From assembly GCA_964551835.1 (NCBI GenBank), contig CAZKEM010000030.1, positions 1 through 56,161 on the forward strand: 56,161 nt of DNA. The letters run 5' to 3'. This document shows positions 25,631-34,413 of this stretch, piece by piece. The notes under the pieces were generated by a model that saw only the letters and a program-made list of their open reading frames with translations, searched no databases and was not told the DNA's origin. The translations under genes and the position numbers were made by a program. Positions within the stretch are counted from its first letter, which is position 1. Every line of letters begins with the position of its first letter. This DNA comes from JAHDCC01 sp964551835. Its GTDB lineage: Bacteria; Actinomycetota; Acidimicrobiia; Acidimicrobiales; SZUA-35.

Positions 25631-25677
25631 GTACCAGCCGCCGTTAACTCGTGGGTCTTCGACGCTGAGTCCGCCCG

Positions 25678-26331
25678 CTAAGACAGCTCGCCTCTGAGAA
25701 CACTCGATCCGCTGTGCTCTGGGTTGCCGTCGTCGGGTTCAACCGACACATCGATGAAGGAGAACTCTTCAGGGTCAGTTCCCTCAGGCCATTCTAGTTC
25801 TGTAGAACCGTTAACAGTGCCTAGCGAAACTAGATCCCGAATTTCTTCGCCCTCAAAATCAATCGCCCATACTTCATAAGACGAGCCACCTGTCGATCCG
25901 GGAAGGGCATCCAGTTCGAGTTCAAGCGAGTCGCCACGAAGTGTGGCCGTCCCTCCACCGGCAAATTGTTCGAGCTGATCGAGCTGAGCTACCGAATCGA
26001 TTGGTCTTGCCCGATTTGATTGCCAGGCTAACGCCAACGGCACTAGCACCAATAGAACAATCGCCGCCGCGATCCCCATCGCCGCATACGCCAACGTTGC
26101 GGATCGGCGCTTAGCCAGATCCACTTCAGCGTTCGGGGCCCGTTTGGGAACGTGCGTTGGTGGGACCAGATGATTCCGCGGCGAGGAGGCCGCTATTTCG
26201 TCGGAAATTCGACCCCATAAATCCTCGGGAACAGGTTCGGGAATAATATCAGAGCGGCCCTTACCTAGGACGTCCATGACATCACCAAACCCATCAAGTT
26301 CAGGATCATCTCGATAGTGGGAATCAGACAT
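25678..26331 (-). CDS. RskA-type anti-sigma factor
   Basis: A 217-residue single-pass membrane protein. The cytoplasmic N-terminus (1-79) holds a helical sigma-binding segment ('EDLWGRISDEIAASS'), but no HxxxCxxC zinc motif. A TM helix spans about 80-103, and the extracytoplasmic RskA domain spans 120-217 ('SLELELDALPGSTGGSSYEVWAIDFEG' in part). It overlaps the upstream ECF sigma gene by 8 bases, the usual coupled arrangement. It should hold the sigma factor at the membrane and release it after regulated proteolysis. The trigger is unknown. Confidence 0.9.
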   Translation of the reverse strand: MSDSHYRDDPELDGFGDVMDVLGKGRSDIIPEPVPEDLWGRISDEIAASSPRNHLVPPTHVPKRAPNAEVDLAKRRSATLAYAAMGIAAAIVLLVLVPLALAWQSNRARPIDSVAQLDQLEQFAGGGTATLRGDSLELELDALPGSTGGSSYEVWAIDFEGEEIRDLVSLGTVNGSTELEWPEGTDPEEFSFIDVSVEPDDGNPEHSGSSVLRGELS

Positions 26332-26842
26332 GACTTCCCCGCAGTTCTTTTTGAAGGGCTTCCAAACCTCGACGCATATGACTCTTCACTGTTCCGAGGG
26401 GCAGGTCGAGTTTGGACGAAATCTCAGGGTGACTCAGACCTATAAAGAACCCTAGTTCAATGACTTCTCGTCGGATCGGTGGAAGGATATCGAGGGCATT
26501 TTTTAGAACCATCCGGTCTATGAGTTCGTCGACCTTCGCCTCATCATTAGCCTGTTCACCAACCTTGTCCGACGGGATCGATGGGCGTCGTCGCTTCGCC
26601 CGAAGAAAGTCGATCGACTTAAATCTCGAAATGCCGCTGAGCCAAGCACCCAGACTCCCCCGGTTAGGGTCGAAACGTTCCCGGGCCTTCCACGCATCAA
26701 CAAAAACTTGTTGAGCGACATCTTCTGCGTCGGCACCGACCAGCTTTCGACACAGGCCCAGAACCATCGGCCCAAACTCTTCATAGACTTGCCTAAGAGC
26801 TTGTTCATCTCCCAAGACCAGGCGCTCTTCAAGGCTTTGCAC
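26324..26842 (-). CDS. ECF sigma factor (SigK-like)
   Basis: About 172 residues from GTG 26842, which has a good Shine-Dalgarno (AGGGGG, 5-nt spacer). An upstream in-frame ATG at 26977 would add 45 residues that do not look like a sigma factor. Region 2 shows 'LVGADAEDVAQQVFVDAWKARERFD' (part 'AEDVAQQVFVDAWK') and 'LGAWLSGISRFKSIDFLRAKRRR'. Region 4 shows 'LPPIRREVIELGFFIGLSHPEI' and 'LPLGTVKSHMRRGLEALQKEL', the helix-turn-helix recognising -35. It is paired with an overlapping RskA-type anti-sigma gene, so an envelope or redox stress response is likely. Confidence 0.9.
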   Translation of the reverse strand: MQSLEERLVLGDEQALRQVYEEFGPMVLGLCRKLVGADAEDVAQQVFVDAWKARERFDPNRGSLGAWLSGISRFKSIDFLRAKRRRPSIPSDKVGEQANDEAKVDELIDRMVLKNALDILPPIRREVIELGFFIGLSHPEISSKLDLPLGTVKSHMRRGLEALQKELRGSHV

Positions 26843-27017
26843 TGACACCCCCTGATGATAACGTACGTGCCCGCCAACCGGTAGATCTGGTTGAAAGATC
26901 GCGCTATCACTCCGCCCGATGGCGTTATCGGTTAGAACTGCCTTCACAATTCTTCTTTCGCCGAACTCCAAGTCCATGGATGCGGATCAGGTGCGAATTT
27001 GGTGGTCACACTCGCGA

Positions 27018-28496
27018 TCAAACGAGGTTGTCGACGAACCGTTCCAGTTGTCTAAGGTTGCGGGCCTCAAAGACGCCATCGCAGTGGTCGCCGTAATCGC
27101 TCATTACCGAATCCCCGGTGTCCCAATACGCTTTCGGCTCCGGGTTAAGCCAGAACAACTTTCGGGATCGATGCTGCAACTCCTTCACCACCCACTCTTC
27201 CGACGAATGATAGTTATTCCTCGCATCTCCCAAAATGAGAACAGTCGACTTTGACGTCACTTGCAAACCAAATCGTTCCCAAAACATTGTCAACGCATGT
27301 CCATAGTCGGAATGACCGTCGGATGCGATCACATCAGCCTCGCTATTGACCCGATGAATCGCCTCGGCGATATCGTCGGATTTTTCAAAGAAGTTGGTGA
27401 CCTCGTCAACTCCATCGATGAACACAAACGAACGGACCCGACTGAATTGCCCCGAAATCGCATACGTGAGATGCAGCGTAAATCGGGCGAAAGCTGCTAC
27501 AGAGCCCGAAATGTCGGCAATCACAAAGATCTCCGGCTTAGCTGGCTTAGGGTGTCTAAATACTAGTTCTGCAGGTACGCCGCCATAGTTAAGTGAATGC
27601 CGGACAGTACGCCGAAAGTCCAGAGGGCCTCGACGCTTATGTCGTCGCTTTCGAGCAAGCCGGGCGGCCAACTTTCGGGTAAGCGGGTACATCGCCTTTT
27701 TGAGTGCTTCTAGTTCGTCACGGGACGCGTGCATAAAGTCGACGTCTTGCGGCAGCGGACTTCTTAAAGAGCGAGCCAGCGCCTCCGAACCTCGGTCGGC
27801 TACCAACTGACGGCGAATCTCGGCTTCGATCTGAGATTTCAACTGCGCTATCCGCCGTTCCATCTCATCTTTGGTGAGCCGGCGTTCCAGTGGTGTCAAT
27901 TCCGTTTCGGATTGCTCGTCGGCCGCATCCATCAACGAATCCAAAGCGCCATCGAGGTTAAGGCCTCGTATCGTCTTGAACAAATAGTACGTTCCGCCAA
28001 CAGGCCGACCTGGCTCGATGTGAGCGAACTGCCGGACAGATCGCCGAGCCAACGTTTTCAACAGTTCTTGGTCGTCGTTCTGCAAACCCTCAAGCGCCAG
28101 CCGTTGCAGATCTTGGTCCGACAGTTCTTCTCGGCTGCCCCGACGGGTCTTCGTTTCCGGTTCGACCGGGTCGGGCAATTCTGCGTCGAATTCGAACAGG
28201 TCGATAACGTCGCTGTCGGCCACGTCCGCTGACAACCTGGTCGAAAAGAACAATTGGAAGATCGTATCGAAAATAGCCAAATGACTTTGATGTTTGATCA
28301 GCGTTAAAGCCAACGTGTTTCGCAGGGTCTCTCGGTCGCGCAACGAACCATGTCCCAAAGCGACAGAGGCGTCTAGGTACTCAGACAACGAAATGGGGAG
28401 GCCAGCGTCGCGTAACTGCCGGACGAAACTTTCCAACAGTGTCCTGTACGGATCCCCTAGTTCAGGCAAGGCGCCAGAGGATCTCTTAGCTTGCAT
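27018..28496 (-). CDS. VWA-domain CoxE-like protein
   Basis: A 492-residue protein of the CoxE/VWA group. A helical N-terminus is followed by a charged central segment ('RRLTKDEMERRIAQLKSQIEAEIRR', in part) and a C-terminal von Willebrand A domain with the MIDAS-like 'VIADISGSVAAFARF' (D-x-S-x-S) and 'VLILGDARNNYHSSEEWV'. It overlaps the MoxR gene by 11 bases. MoxR ATPases and VWA partners usually act as a metal-cofactor insertion or protein-activation chaperone pair. The client protein is not evident here. Confidence 0.9.
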   Translation of the reverse strand: MQAKRSSGALPELGDPYRTLLESFVRQLRDAGLPISLSEYLDASVALGHGSLRDRETLRNTLALTLIKHQSHLAIFDTIFQLFFSTRLSADVADSDVIDLFEFDAELPDPVEPETKTRRGSREELSDQDLQRLALEGLQNDDQELLKTLARRSVRQFAHIEPGRPVGGTYYLFKTIRGLNLDGALDSLMDAADEQSETELTPLERRLTKDEMERRIAQLKSQIEAEIRRQLVADRGSEALARSLRSPLPQDVDFMHASRDELEALKKAMYPLTRKLAARLARKRRHKRRGPLDFRRTVRHSLNYGGVPAELVFRHPKPAKPEIFVIADISGSVAAFARFTLHLTYAISGQFSRVRSFVFIDGVDEVTNFFEKSDDIAEAIHRVNSEADVIASDGHSDYGHALTMFWERFGLQVTSKSTVLILGDARNNYHSSEEWVVKELQHRSRKLFWLNPEPKAYWDTGDSVMSDYGDHCDGVFEARNLRQLERFVDNLV

Positions 28497-29385
28497 CGAA
28501 ATACGCTACGGAGTTCGACAAGAACTCTTTGGATACCTTCTCAACATCGGAACGATACTTCAGCAAAATATTCAACGTCTCGCTCGGAACTTCTTGCTCA
28601 ATCCGTTCGATGCCAAGAAGTACCAGCGTGCGGGCCCAGTCGATGGTTTCTGAAACTGAAGGGTGTTTCTTCAGTTCCAGTTTACGGATCGAGGCCACGA
28701 TCTCCGAAATTTGGGTCGCTAACTCGTCGCCAACTTCCGGGACACGCGTCAGGATGATCTCCTTCTCTCGTTCAGCTGACGGATAGTCGAGATAGAGGAA
28801 CAGGCAACGTCGTTTCAACGCTTCAGATAGCTCGCGCGAGTTATTTGACGTCAAAAATACTAGAGGAATCTGCTTAGCTTTGATTGTTCCTAGCTCGGGA
28901 ATCGAGACTTGATAGTCAGACAAAATCTCCAACAAAAGTGCTTCGGTTTCGAGCTCAACTCGGTCAACTTCATCGATCAAAAGGACGACGGGTTCTTCTG
29001 ACGTGATCGCCTCAAGCAGCGGCCTCGCTAGCAGAAATTCTTCAGAAAATATGTCGTCTTGTAGAGCTGCCCATCCGTCGTTGTTCTGATCGGAGCCAGA
29101 AGAAGCCTGGATCCTGAGTAGTTGTTTTTTATAGTTCCATTCGTAAAGGGCCTTGTTTTCGTCGAGCCCTTCATAGCACTGCAGGCGCAGTAGACGCGCC
29201 CCAATCATCTCGGCCACGGACTTAGCGAGCTGGGTTTTCCCAGTACCTGCAGGGCCTTCAACCAAAACCGGTTTTTGGAGCCTGTCTCCAAGGAAGGCCG
29301 CACTCGCTATTTCGTTGTCGGCCAAGTAGTCGACGGCATCGAGCTGTTTAAGGACCGAATCTACTGAGTCAAAGCGGTTAGTCAT
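28486..29385 (-). CDS. MoxR-family AAA+ ATPase
   Basis: A MoxR ATPase of about 299 residues from ATG 29385, chosen because GGAG lies 5 nt upstream (an ATG at 29403 would add six). It has Walker A 'EGPAGTGKTQLAKSVAEM', Walker B 'VVLLIDEVDRVE', sensor 1 'VFLTSNNSRELSEALKRRCLFLYLDYP' (in part 'TSNNSRELS') with the arginine finger, and the C-terminal lid. Short MoxR members form hexamers that remodel or activate partner proteins. The overlapping VWA gene is its obvious partner. Confidence 0.92.
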   Translation of the reverse strand: MTNRFDSVDSVLKQLDAVDYLADNEIASAAFLGDRLQKPVLVEGPAGTGKTQLAKSVAEMIGARLLRLQCYEGLDENKALYEWNYKKQLLRIQASSGSDQNNDGWAALQDDIFSEEFLLARPLLEAITSEEPVVLLIDEVDRVELETEALLLEILSDYQVSIPELGTIKAKQIPLVFLTSNNSRELSEALKRRCLFLYLDYPSAEREKEIILTRVPEVGDELATQISEIVASIRKLELKKHPSVSETIDWARTLVLLGIERIEQEVPSETLNILLKYRSDVEKVSKEFLSNSVAYFDAS

Positions 29386-29508
29386 ACCAACTCCACCGTA
29401 CACGCTGAGAATTCTTACCGGGAGTGAATTGTCTCTAGTCGGATAATTGCGTCATATAGGCCCTGTCAGTGCATAGCAGCGCGAAGAAACTAGTACGATC
29501 GGTTCGTA

Positions 29509-30918
29509 ATGAACACCCCATTGACCGCTACCGTCAAACAGTTCGCCGACAAGGTGGGCGCAGCACTGGTATCAAGTGCTGCTGGAACGGCGCTATCCGA
29601 CACAAGTCTGCGCCGAGATGTTCTGACCGAGGCATTCAATATTTGCGCCGCCGTCGCAGATACCGACAACCGGCTCAATGATGACGAGCTCTGGGCGATC
29701 ATCGTCGCCTTTGCGCCACACGACATCGTTCCCGCGAACGCTAGTCCGGCAGACCTTCGCAGGAATGGGCTTGTCGAGGGACGGAAAGCCTGGCTTCTGA
29801 CTCCATCAGATCTGTTCCTCACGCTGACCCAAGTCGATGAGAAACGAGGCACCCAGCTGTCTCAGGTTTACTACGAGCAGGCCACCAAACTGGCTCACAC
29901 CGTCGTCTCTATCGACGACTTTCCGTCCGATGACGAACTCAAAGCAGTCGCAAACTTTCAGCGGCTCTTAATGGCGACCTTGCCACCAGCCAAGTCAGTC
30001 CAAGAGGCAAGCTCGGGGAACGACGCCGACCAGGCCGATGAAGCTAAACCCCCACGCGAGCCAGTCCCTAAGGAACCGTTGGAAGACGTTCTAGCCGAGC
30101 TCGATAAGCTCATAGGCCTCGCCGAGGTCAAAGAGGAAGTACGGCTACTAACAGCGATGCTTCAAGTGCAACGGTTACGGGTTGATCGTGGGCTTCCAGC
30201 CGTTGACTCAAACAAACACTTGGTTTTTAGCGGCAATCCGGGCACAGGTAAAACCACCGTCGCAAGATTGTTGGCCCGCATCTACCGCAGCCTCGGCGTC
30301 GTTGAGCTCGGGCATCTAACCGAGACCGACCGCAGCGGTCTGGTGGTTGGTTTCGTCGGGCAAACGGCTCCCCGGGTGGCAGAGATTTTCGACGATGCTG
30401 ACGGCGGAGTCCTTTTAGTCGACGAGGCATACTCACTCGTTCGCGGCGGAAACAAAGACTTCGGCCGTGAGGCGATCGACGCTATTGTGAAACAAGTCGA
30501 GGACCGCCGTGACACAATGGTTGTGATCTTGGCTGGCTACCCCAAAGAAATGGCTCAGCTAGTCTCAGCCAACCCCGGGCTCCATAGTCGTTTTCCAAAG
30601 ACAATTGTTTTCCAAGATTATGGTGATGCCGAGCTAGTGGCGATCCTCAAGCTCATTTCCGACGGTGGACACTACCTCCTTAGCGACGGTGCTCTCGAAG
30701 CGGCCGAAGTTTGGTTCGGTGCCCACAGCCGCGGCCGCGGGTTCGGTAACGGGCGCTTGGCACGAAACTTGTTCGAGGCGGCCGTTGCCCAACATGCCAC
30801 ACGGCTGGTGGAGGTCGACGACCCTACCGACGTCGAGCTAACGACGCTGGAATCTGAAGACGTCGCTGCTGTACCAGTTCAGAACCCAATTACTGACTCT
30901 GATAGTCGGACTGAGTAG
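29509..30918 (+). CDS. CbbX/SpoVK-type AAA+ ATPase with helical N-terminal domain
   Basis: A 469-residue protein. The N-terminal ~150 residues are helical, with an acidic 'ADTDNRLNDDELWAII' segment reminiscent of TerB-like folds. A charged linker (~160-195) follows, then a CbbX/EccA-class AAA+ domain: 'LIGLAEVKEEVRLL', Walker A 'FSGNPGTGKTTVARLLARIY', pore region 'GLVVGFVGQTAPRV', Walker B 'GGVLLVDEAYSLV', sensor 'VILAGYPKEM' and 'NPGLHSRFPKTI'. No Rubisco or ESX gene is near, so the client is unknown. It is 8 bases upstream of murJ in the same direction. Confidence 0.88.
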   Translation: MNTPLTATVKQFADKVGAALVSSAAGTALSDTSLRRDVLTEAFNICAAVADTDNRLNDDELWAIIVAFAPHDIVPANASPADLRRNGLVEGRKAWLLTPSDLFLTLTQVDEKRGTQLSQVYYEQATKLAHTVVSIDDFPSDDELKAVANFQRLLMATLPPAKSVQEASSGNDADQADEAKPPREPVPKEPLEDVLAELDKLIGLAEVKEEVRLLTAMLQVQRLRVDRGLPAVDSNKHLVFSGNPGTGKTTVARLLARIYRSLGVVELGHLTETDRSGLVVGFVGQTAPRVAEIFDDADGGVLLVDEAYSLVRGGNKDFGREAIDAIVKQVEDRRDTMVVILAGYPKEMAQLVSANPGLHSRFPKTIVFQDYGDAELVAILKLISDGGHYLLSDGALEAAEVWFGAHSRGRGFGNGRLARNLFEAAVAQHATRLVEVDDPTDVELTTLESEDVAAVPVQNPITDSDSRTE

Positions 30919-30926
30919 AGCACCAA

Positions 30927-32564
30927 ATGCCCAAGATTAAAGGAGCTCAACTCGTAGCCGCAGGCATTCTGCTGTCACGGGTCGCAGGAATCGTCCGAGA
31001 AATTGCTATTTCGGTGGCGCTTGGCAACGCCGGTGCGGCCGACGCGTTCCGGGCCGCGATGCGGGTACCCAATTTTCTGCAGAACTTGCTGGGTGAAGGC
31101 TCACTGTCGGCATCGTTCGTTCCCGTCTATGCCGGACTCGTCGAGAAAGGAAAGACAAGGGAAGCCAACGCATTAGCTGGTGCCGTCGTTTCGTTTCTGG
31201 CGGCTGCAACCTCAATCATCGTTTTGCTCTTGGTACTCCTGGCAGGACCGATCGTTAGTCTGCTCACAAAGTTCGAAGGCGACACCTACGATCTCGCGGT
31301 TAACCTGACCCGGATCACGTCTGTTGGAATTGGCTTCCTGGTGATTGCGGCCTGGTGTTTGGGGATTCTGAACAGTCATCGCAGTTTCTTCCTGTCCTAC
31401 GCATCGCCCGTCATCTGGAACATTGCCCAGATATCAATGCTAGTAATCGCAACATTGTTGGCTTGGTCCGAACTCGACACCGCCGTCGCTTTGGCAATCG
31501 CCATGGTTATTGGATCAGCCCTCCAGCTTGGCGTCCAACTGCCCAAAGTTCTTCGTCTCGGGAAAGGAATCCGCCCCAACCTGACCAGAACCGGTCAGCT
31601 CAACGACGTGCTGGCAAGGTTTTTACCCGCAGTAGGAGCTCGAGGCGTCGTACAGGTATCGAGCCTGGCCGATACATTCCTCGCTGCCAAATATCTTTCC
31701 GAGGGAAGCCTGAGCAGTTTCACGTTTGCCCTCACCATCTACCTTCTGCCAATCTCGTTGTTCGGATTCTCGATAGCGGTATCCGAACTCACCGAAATGT
31801 CCCGCCAAGCCGACTCGCTAAAAGTCGTCACCGAACGAGTCACCAACGCGCTGCGACGAGTCGCGCTTCCCGCCGGTTTCGTTTCCGTTGCCTACCTCGT
31901 CGCCGGCCGACCGATTATCGATGCATTGTACGGATGGCCAAGCCGGCTGCTGTTGCATTTCGGCGTGCTGGACGAGCTGAAGTTTGACGAAAGCGATGTT
32001 ACGACCGTTGCTTTGGTGGTGGCGGCATTTGGCATCGGGTTACCGGCGGCTATTTCAGCCCGAATCGTTCAAAACACCCTTTACGCCCTCGGAGATGTGA
32101 AAGGTCCAGCCCGAGTCGCAGTCATTCGACTACTCGTAGGTGTGGCAGTCGGCGCGGCCGTGATGTTCCAGTTCGACCTGTTGGCTGTCAACGGGCAACA
32201 AATTTCTGGAACAGACGAATTTCCGAGCCTCTCAGCGTACACCACCGACGCAGCCGACGATGGCCTATCGCATTTGGGCGCTGCAGGTCTCGCCCTCGGT
32301 GCTGCCTCCGCGGCCTGGGCAGAATTCATACTCCTACGAATCCTGCTAGCCCGGAGGCTTGGCAAACGAGTCGTGACGGGCTGGTTTACCCAAATTCTCA
32401 TCGCTAGCGGCTTGAGCGGCGTGACAATGCATTTGGTTGGTAAAGTATCAGTAGTTTCGCCCGTTGATGTTGTAGTGGTACTGACAAGCGGAGCAATCAT
32501 CTACGGCGGTGTCCTATGGGCCGCCGGCATAAGACCAGTGAACAAGTTAGGCATACGACCATGA
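30927..32564 (+). CDS. murJ: Lipid II flippase MurJ/MviN-like
   Basis: A 545-residue polytopic protein of the MOP superfamily with about 14 hydrophobic helices. N-terminal signature residues are those of MurJ: 'SRVAGIVREIAISVALGNAGAADAFRAAMRVPNFLQNLLGEGSLSASFVPVY' (seen in pieces: 'SRVAGIVRE', 'ADAFRAAMRVPNFL', 'LGEGSLSASFVPVY'). MurJ flips lipid II across the membrane for peptidoglycan synthesis. Its gene overlaps pspA by four bases (ATGA), so the AAA-murJ-pspA genes form one transcription unit. Actinobacteria often carry several MviN homologues, so this may not be the essential one. Confidence 0.91.
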   Translation: MPKIKGAQLVAAGILLSRVAGIVREIAISVALGNAGAADAFRAAMRVPNFLQNLLGEGSLSASFVPVYAGLVEKGKTREANALAGAVVSFLAAATSIIVLLLVLLAGPIVSLLTKFEGDTYDLAVNLTRITSVGIGFLVIAAWCLGILNSHRSFFLSYASPVIWNIAQISMLVIATLLAWSELDTAVALAIAMVIGSALQLGVQLPKVLRLGKGIRPNLTRTGQLNDVLARFLPAVGARGVVQVSSLADTFLAAKYLSEGSLSSFTFALTIYLLPISLFGFSIAVSELTEMSRQADSLKVVTERVTNALRRVALPAGFVSVAYLVAGRPIIDALYGWPSRLLLHFGVLDELKFDESDVTTVALVVAAFGIGLPAAISARIVQNTLYALGDVKGPARVAVIRLLVGVAVGAAVMFQFDLLAVNGQQISGTDEFPSLSAYTTDAADDGLSHLGAAGLALGAASAAWAEFILLRILLARRLGKRVVTGWFTQILIASGLSGVTMHLVGKVSVVSPVDVVVVLTSGAIIYGGVLWAAGIRPVNKLGIRP

Positions 32565-33355
32565 TCAAGCTAATAAAGCGTTGGTGGAGCTATATAACCG
32601 CCAAGGGAAACGCCGATTTTAACGAGCGCGCCGATCCAAAGATTCAGTTGGAGCAGGCGATCCAAGAAGCCCACGACCAGCACCGCCGGTTGAAAGAACA
32701 GGCTGCGAACGTGATCGCCAACCAGAAGCAAACCGAGATCCGCTTGAACCGGGCGATGGACGAGCTCGAAAAGATCAGCGGTAACGCTAAACAAGCCGTG
32801 ATGATGGCTGACGAGGCCCAGCGAGCTGGCAACGACGCCAAGGTGACCCAATACACCACCGCAGCCGAGGCATTCGCAAACCGCATGATCGGCATCGAAC
32901 AAGAGTGTGAAGATCTAAAGGCTCTCCACATTCAAACCACGCAAGCCGCTGACCAAGCCAAACAGGCCGTCAACTCCAACTCAGCCATTCTACAAAAGAA
33001 GCTCAACGAACGCCAGAAACTGCTTTCACAGCTCGACCAAGCCAAGATGCAAGAGCAGCTCAACAAGACGATGGCTTCACTGTCGGAGACCGTCGGCGAC
33101 GATGTTCCTTCGCTTGAAGAAGTCCGAAACAAGATTGAAGGACGCTACGCGAAAGCTAAAGGTTCAGCTGAGCTGAACGAAGCTTCGGTTGAAGGGCGCA
33201 TGCTCGAAGTCGAAGAAGCGAGCAGGAACGTTGAAGCTAACGCTCGGTTAAGCGAAATTCGAGCCCAGCTAGGTCTCGAAGAAACCACGTCGGCTCCGGC
33301 TGAACAGGTAGCTCAGACCGAACAACCCGAAATCCAAGACGGCCCAACCGCATAA
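32561..33355 (+). CDS. PspA/IM30 (ESCRT-III-like) membrane stress protein
   Basis: 264 residues from ATG 32561, which overlaps the murJ stop. An upstream in-frame start at 32516 lies inside murJ and is not favoured. The amphipathic N-terminus 'MIKLIKRWWSYITAKGNADF' is typical, followed by a long coiled coil ('DPKIQLEQAIQEAHDQHRRL' to about residue 225) and an acidic, Gln/Glu/Ala-rich tail. PspA proteins coat damaged inner membranes and keep the proton gradient. Coupling to a MurJ flippase and an AAA+ ATPase suggests an envelope-maintenance unit. AAA+ partners of PspA relatives are known, but this pairing is an inference. Confidence 0.91.
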   Translation: MIKLIKRWWSYITAKGNADFNERADPKIQLEQAIQEAHDQHRRLKEQAANVIANQKQTEIRLNRAMDELEKISGNAKQAVMMADEAQRAGNDAKVTQYTTAAEAFANRMIGIEQECEDLKALHIQTTQAADQAKQAVNSNSAILQKKLNERQKLLSQLDQAKMQEQLNKTMASLSETVGDDVPSLEEVRNKIEGRYAKAKGSAELNEASVEGRMLEVEEASRNVEANARLSEIRAQLGLEETTSAPAEQVAQTEQPEIQDGPTA

Positions 33356-33378
33356 CCGTCAAACTACGAAACTTCAAT

Positions 33379-33417
33379 GACGTGTCGTTCCCCTAGAAGC
33401 AGAGCGACACGTCTTTG
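33379..33417 (+). terminator. Probable terminator after the pspA-like gene
   Basis: GACGTGTCG (33379-33387) and CGACACGTC (33405-33413) form a perfect 9-bp stem with a 17-nt loop, followed directly by TTTGGTT. It lies between convergent genes, and the stem could serve the plus-strand unit. Confidence 0.6.
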
Positions 33418-33465
33418 GTTCAACTCTTGGTTCTATACAGAGGGGCGACCGCCTCGAAGCGATCT

Positions 33466-34194
33466 TTACTCTCCAAGTACGGAGACTACCCACGTGTTGT
33501 AGTCTGTATGGTCAGGGTCGTCCCCAATAAAGTCGCCTTTGGAGGCTGAACCTCTAGATATACCCGTACAGTCGTCATCGGGGAAGCCAGTAACCGAAGT
33601 TTCGGCAACTACCTCACCTGTTGAAGGATCTACGACTCTTCCGACGCGTTGTTTGTGTATCATGTCGTAGTCTTTGGAGGCGAAGCCAGCACTCGTAACT
33701 TCGCAAACCCCAACTAATGCCGACGTTGGAGCATCCAAGCACAGGACGGCCGTAACCTTGGCCAGCTCTTCAGGCTGATCACCAGCGGTTGGAGGGTTGA
33801 AAATGTTCTGTTTGTATTCTTCGCCTAACTCGTCTTGTGTGAAAGTCACGAGGCCGCCCTTGGCACCGTCTGCGTAGGCGCCAGCACCAGGCACAGTCGC
33901 CCCCGTGCATGCTTGGCTGATGGCAGCCTCGTCCTCGGCCGACAACTGGGGTAACGAAAGATAATAGGCAACACACCCGCCAAACATGAGCGTAAGAAAC
34001 GCAAACCCCCCGATCCACAACTTTTTCCGACTTTTCTTCTTTGGGAGCGTCTGCTGCGGAAACTGAGAACCCGGCCCCTGCTGGAACTGCTGAAAGCCCC
34101 CGCCCTGCGGAAACTGAGAACCCGAACCCTGAGGGAAGCCCCCGCCCTGCGGAAACTGTCCGCTTCCCTGTTGTGAATTAAATGGATTTGTCAT
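33466..34194 (-). CDS. Membrane protein with Gln/Gly/Phe/Pro-rich repeats
   Basis: A protein of 242 residues from ATG 34194, chosen because a strong Shine-Dalgarno (GGGAGG) lies just upstream (ATG 34221 would add nine). The N-terminal ~60 residues are low-complexity repeats built on 'QFPQGGGF' and 'GSGSQFPQ'. A basic stop-transfer stretch 'PKKKSRKKLW' and one TM helix (~68-88 by the longer numbering) follow, then an extracytoplasmic domain of ~155 residues with four cysteines that could form disulfides ('QACTGA', 'VLCLDA', 'GVCEVT', 'DDDCTG'). The family is not recognised. Repeat-rich cytoplasmic tails on small exported domains are common in Actinobacteria. Confidence 0.82.
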   Translation of the reverse strand: MTNPFNSQQGSGQFPQGGGFPQGSGSQFPQGGGFQQFQQGPGSQFPQQTLPKKKSRKKLWIGGFAFLTLMFGGCVAYYLSLPQLSAEDEAAISQACTGATVPGAGAYADGAKGGLVTFTQDELGEEYKQNIFNPPTAGDQPEELAKVTAVLCLDAPTSALVGVCEVTSAGFASKDYDMIHKQRVGRVVDPSTGEVVAETSVTGFPDDDCTGISRGSASKGDFIGDDPDHTDYNTWVVSVLGE

Positions 34195-34413
34195 CGCACA
34201 CCTCCCGAGTGTTGCGTTCACCTAGGCCGAACCTAGAACAACATAACGTCGTCAGACTCGCGGTAAAAACGACAAATCGATACGTTTAGCACCGCGCGAG
34301 TACAAATATACATTTCTACTTACTAGTTACTACTCGTGACATACAAGTGTCTTCAAATCACTACCATTTACGTTATAGTGACCTTCAATTCGCAACGAGC
34401 TGGGGGGGCTAAC

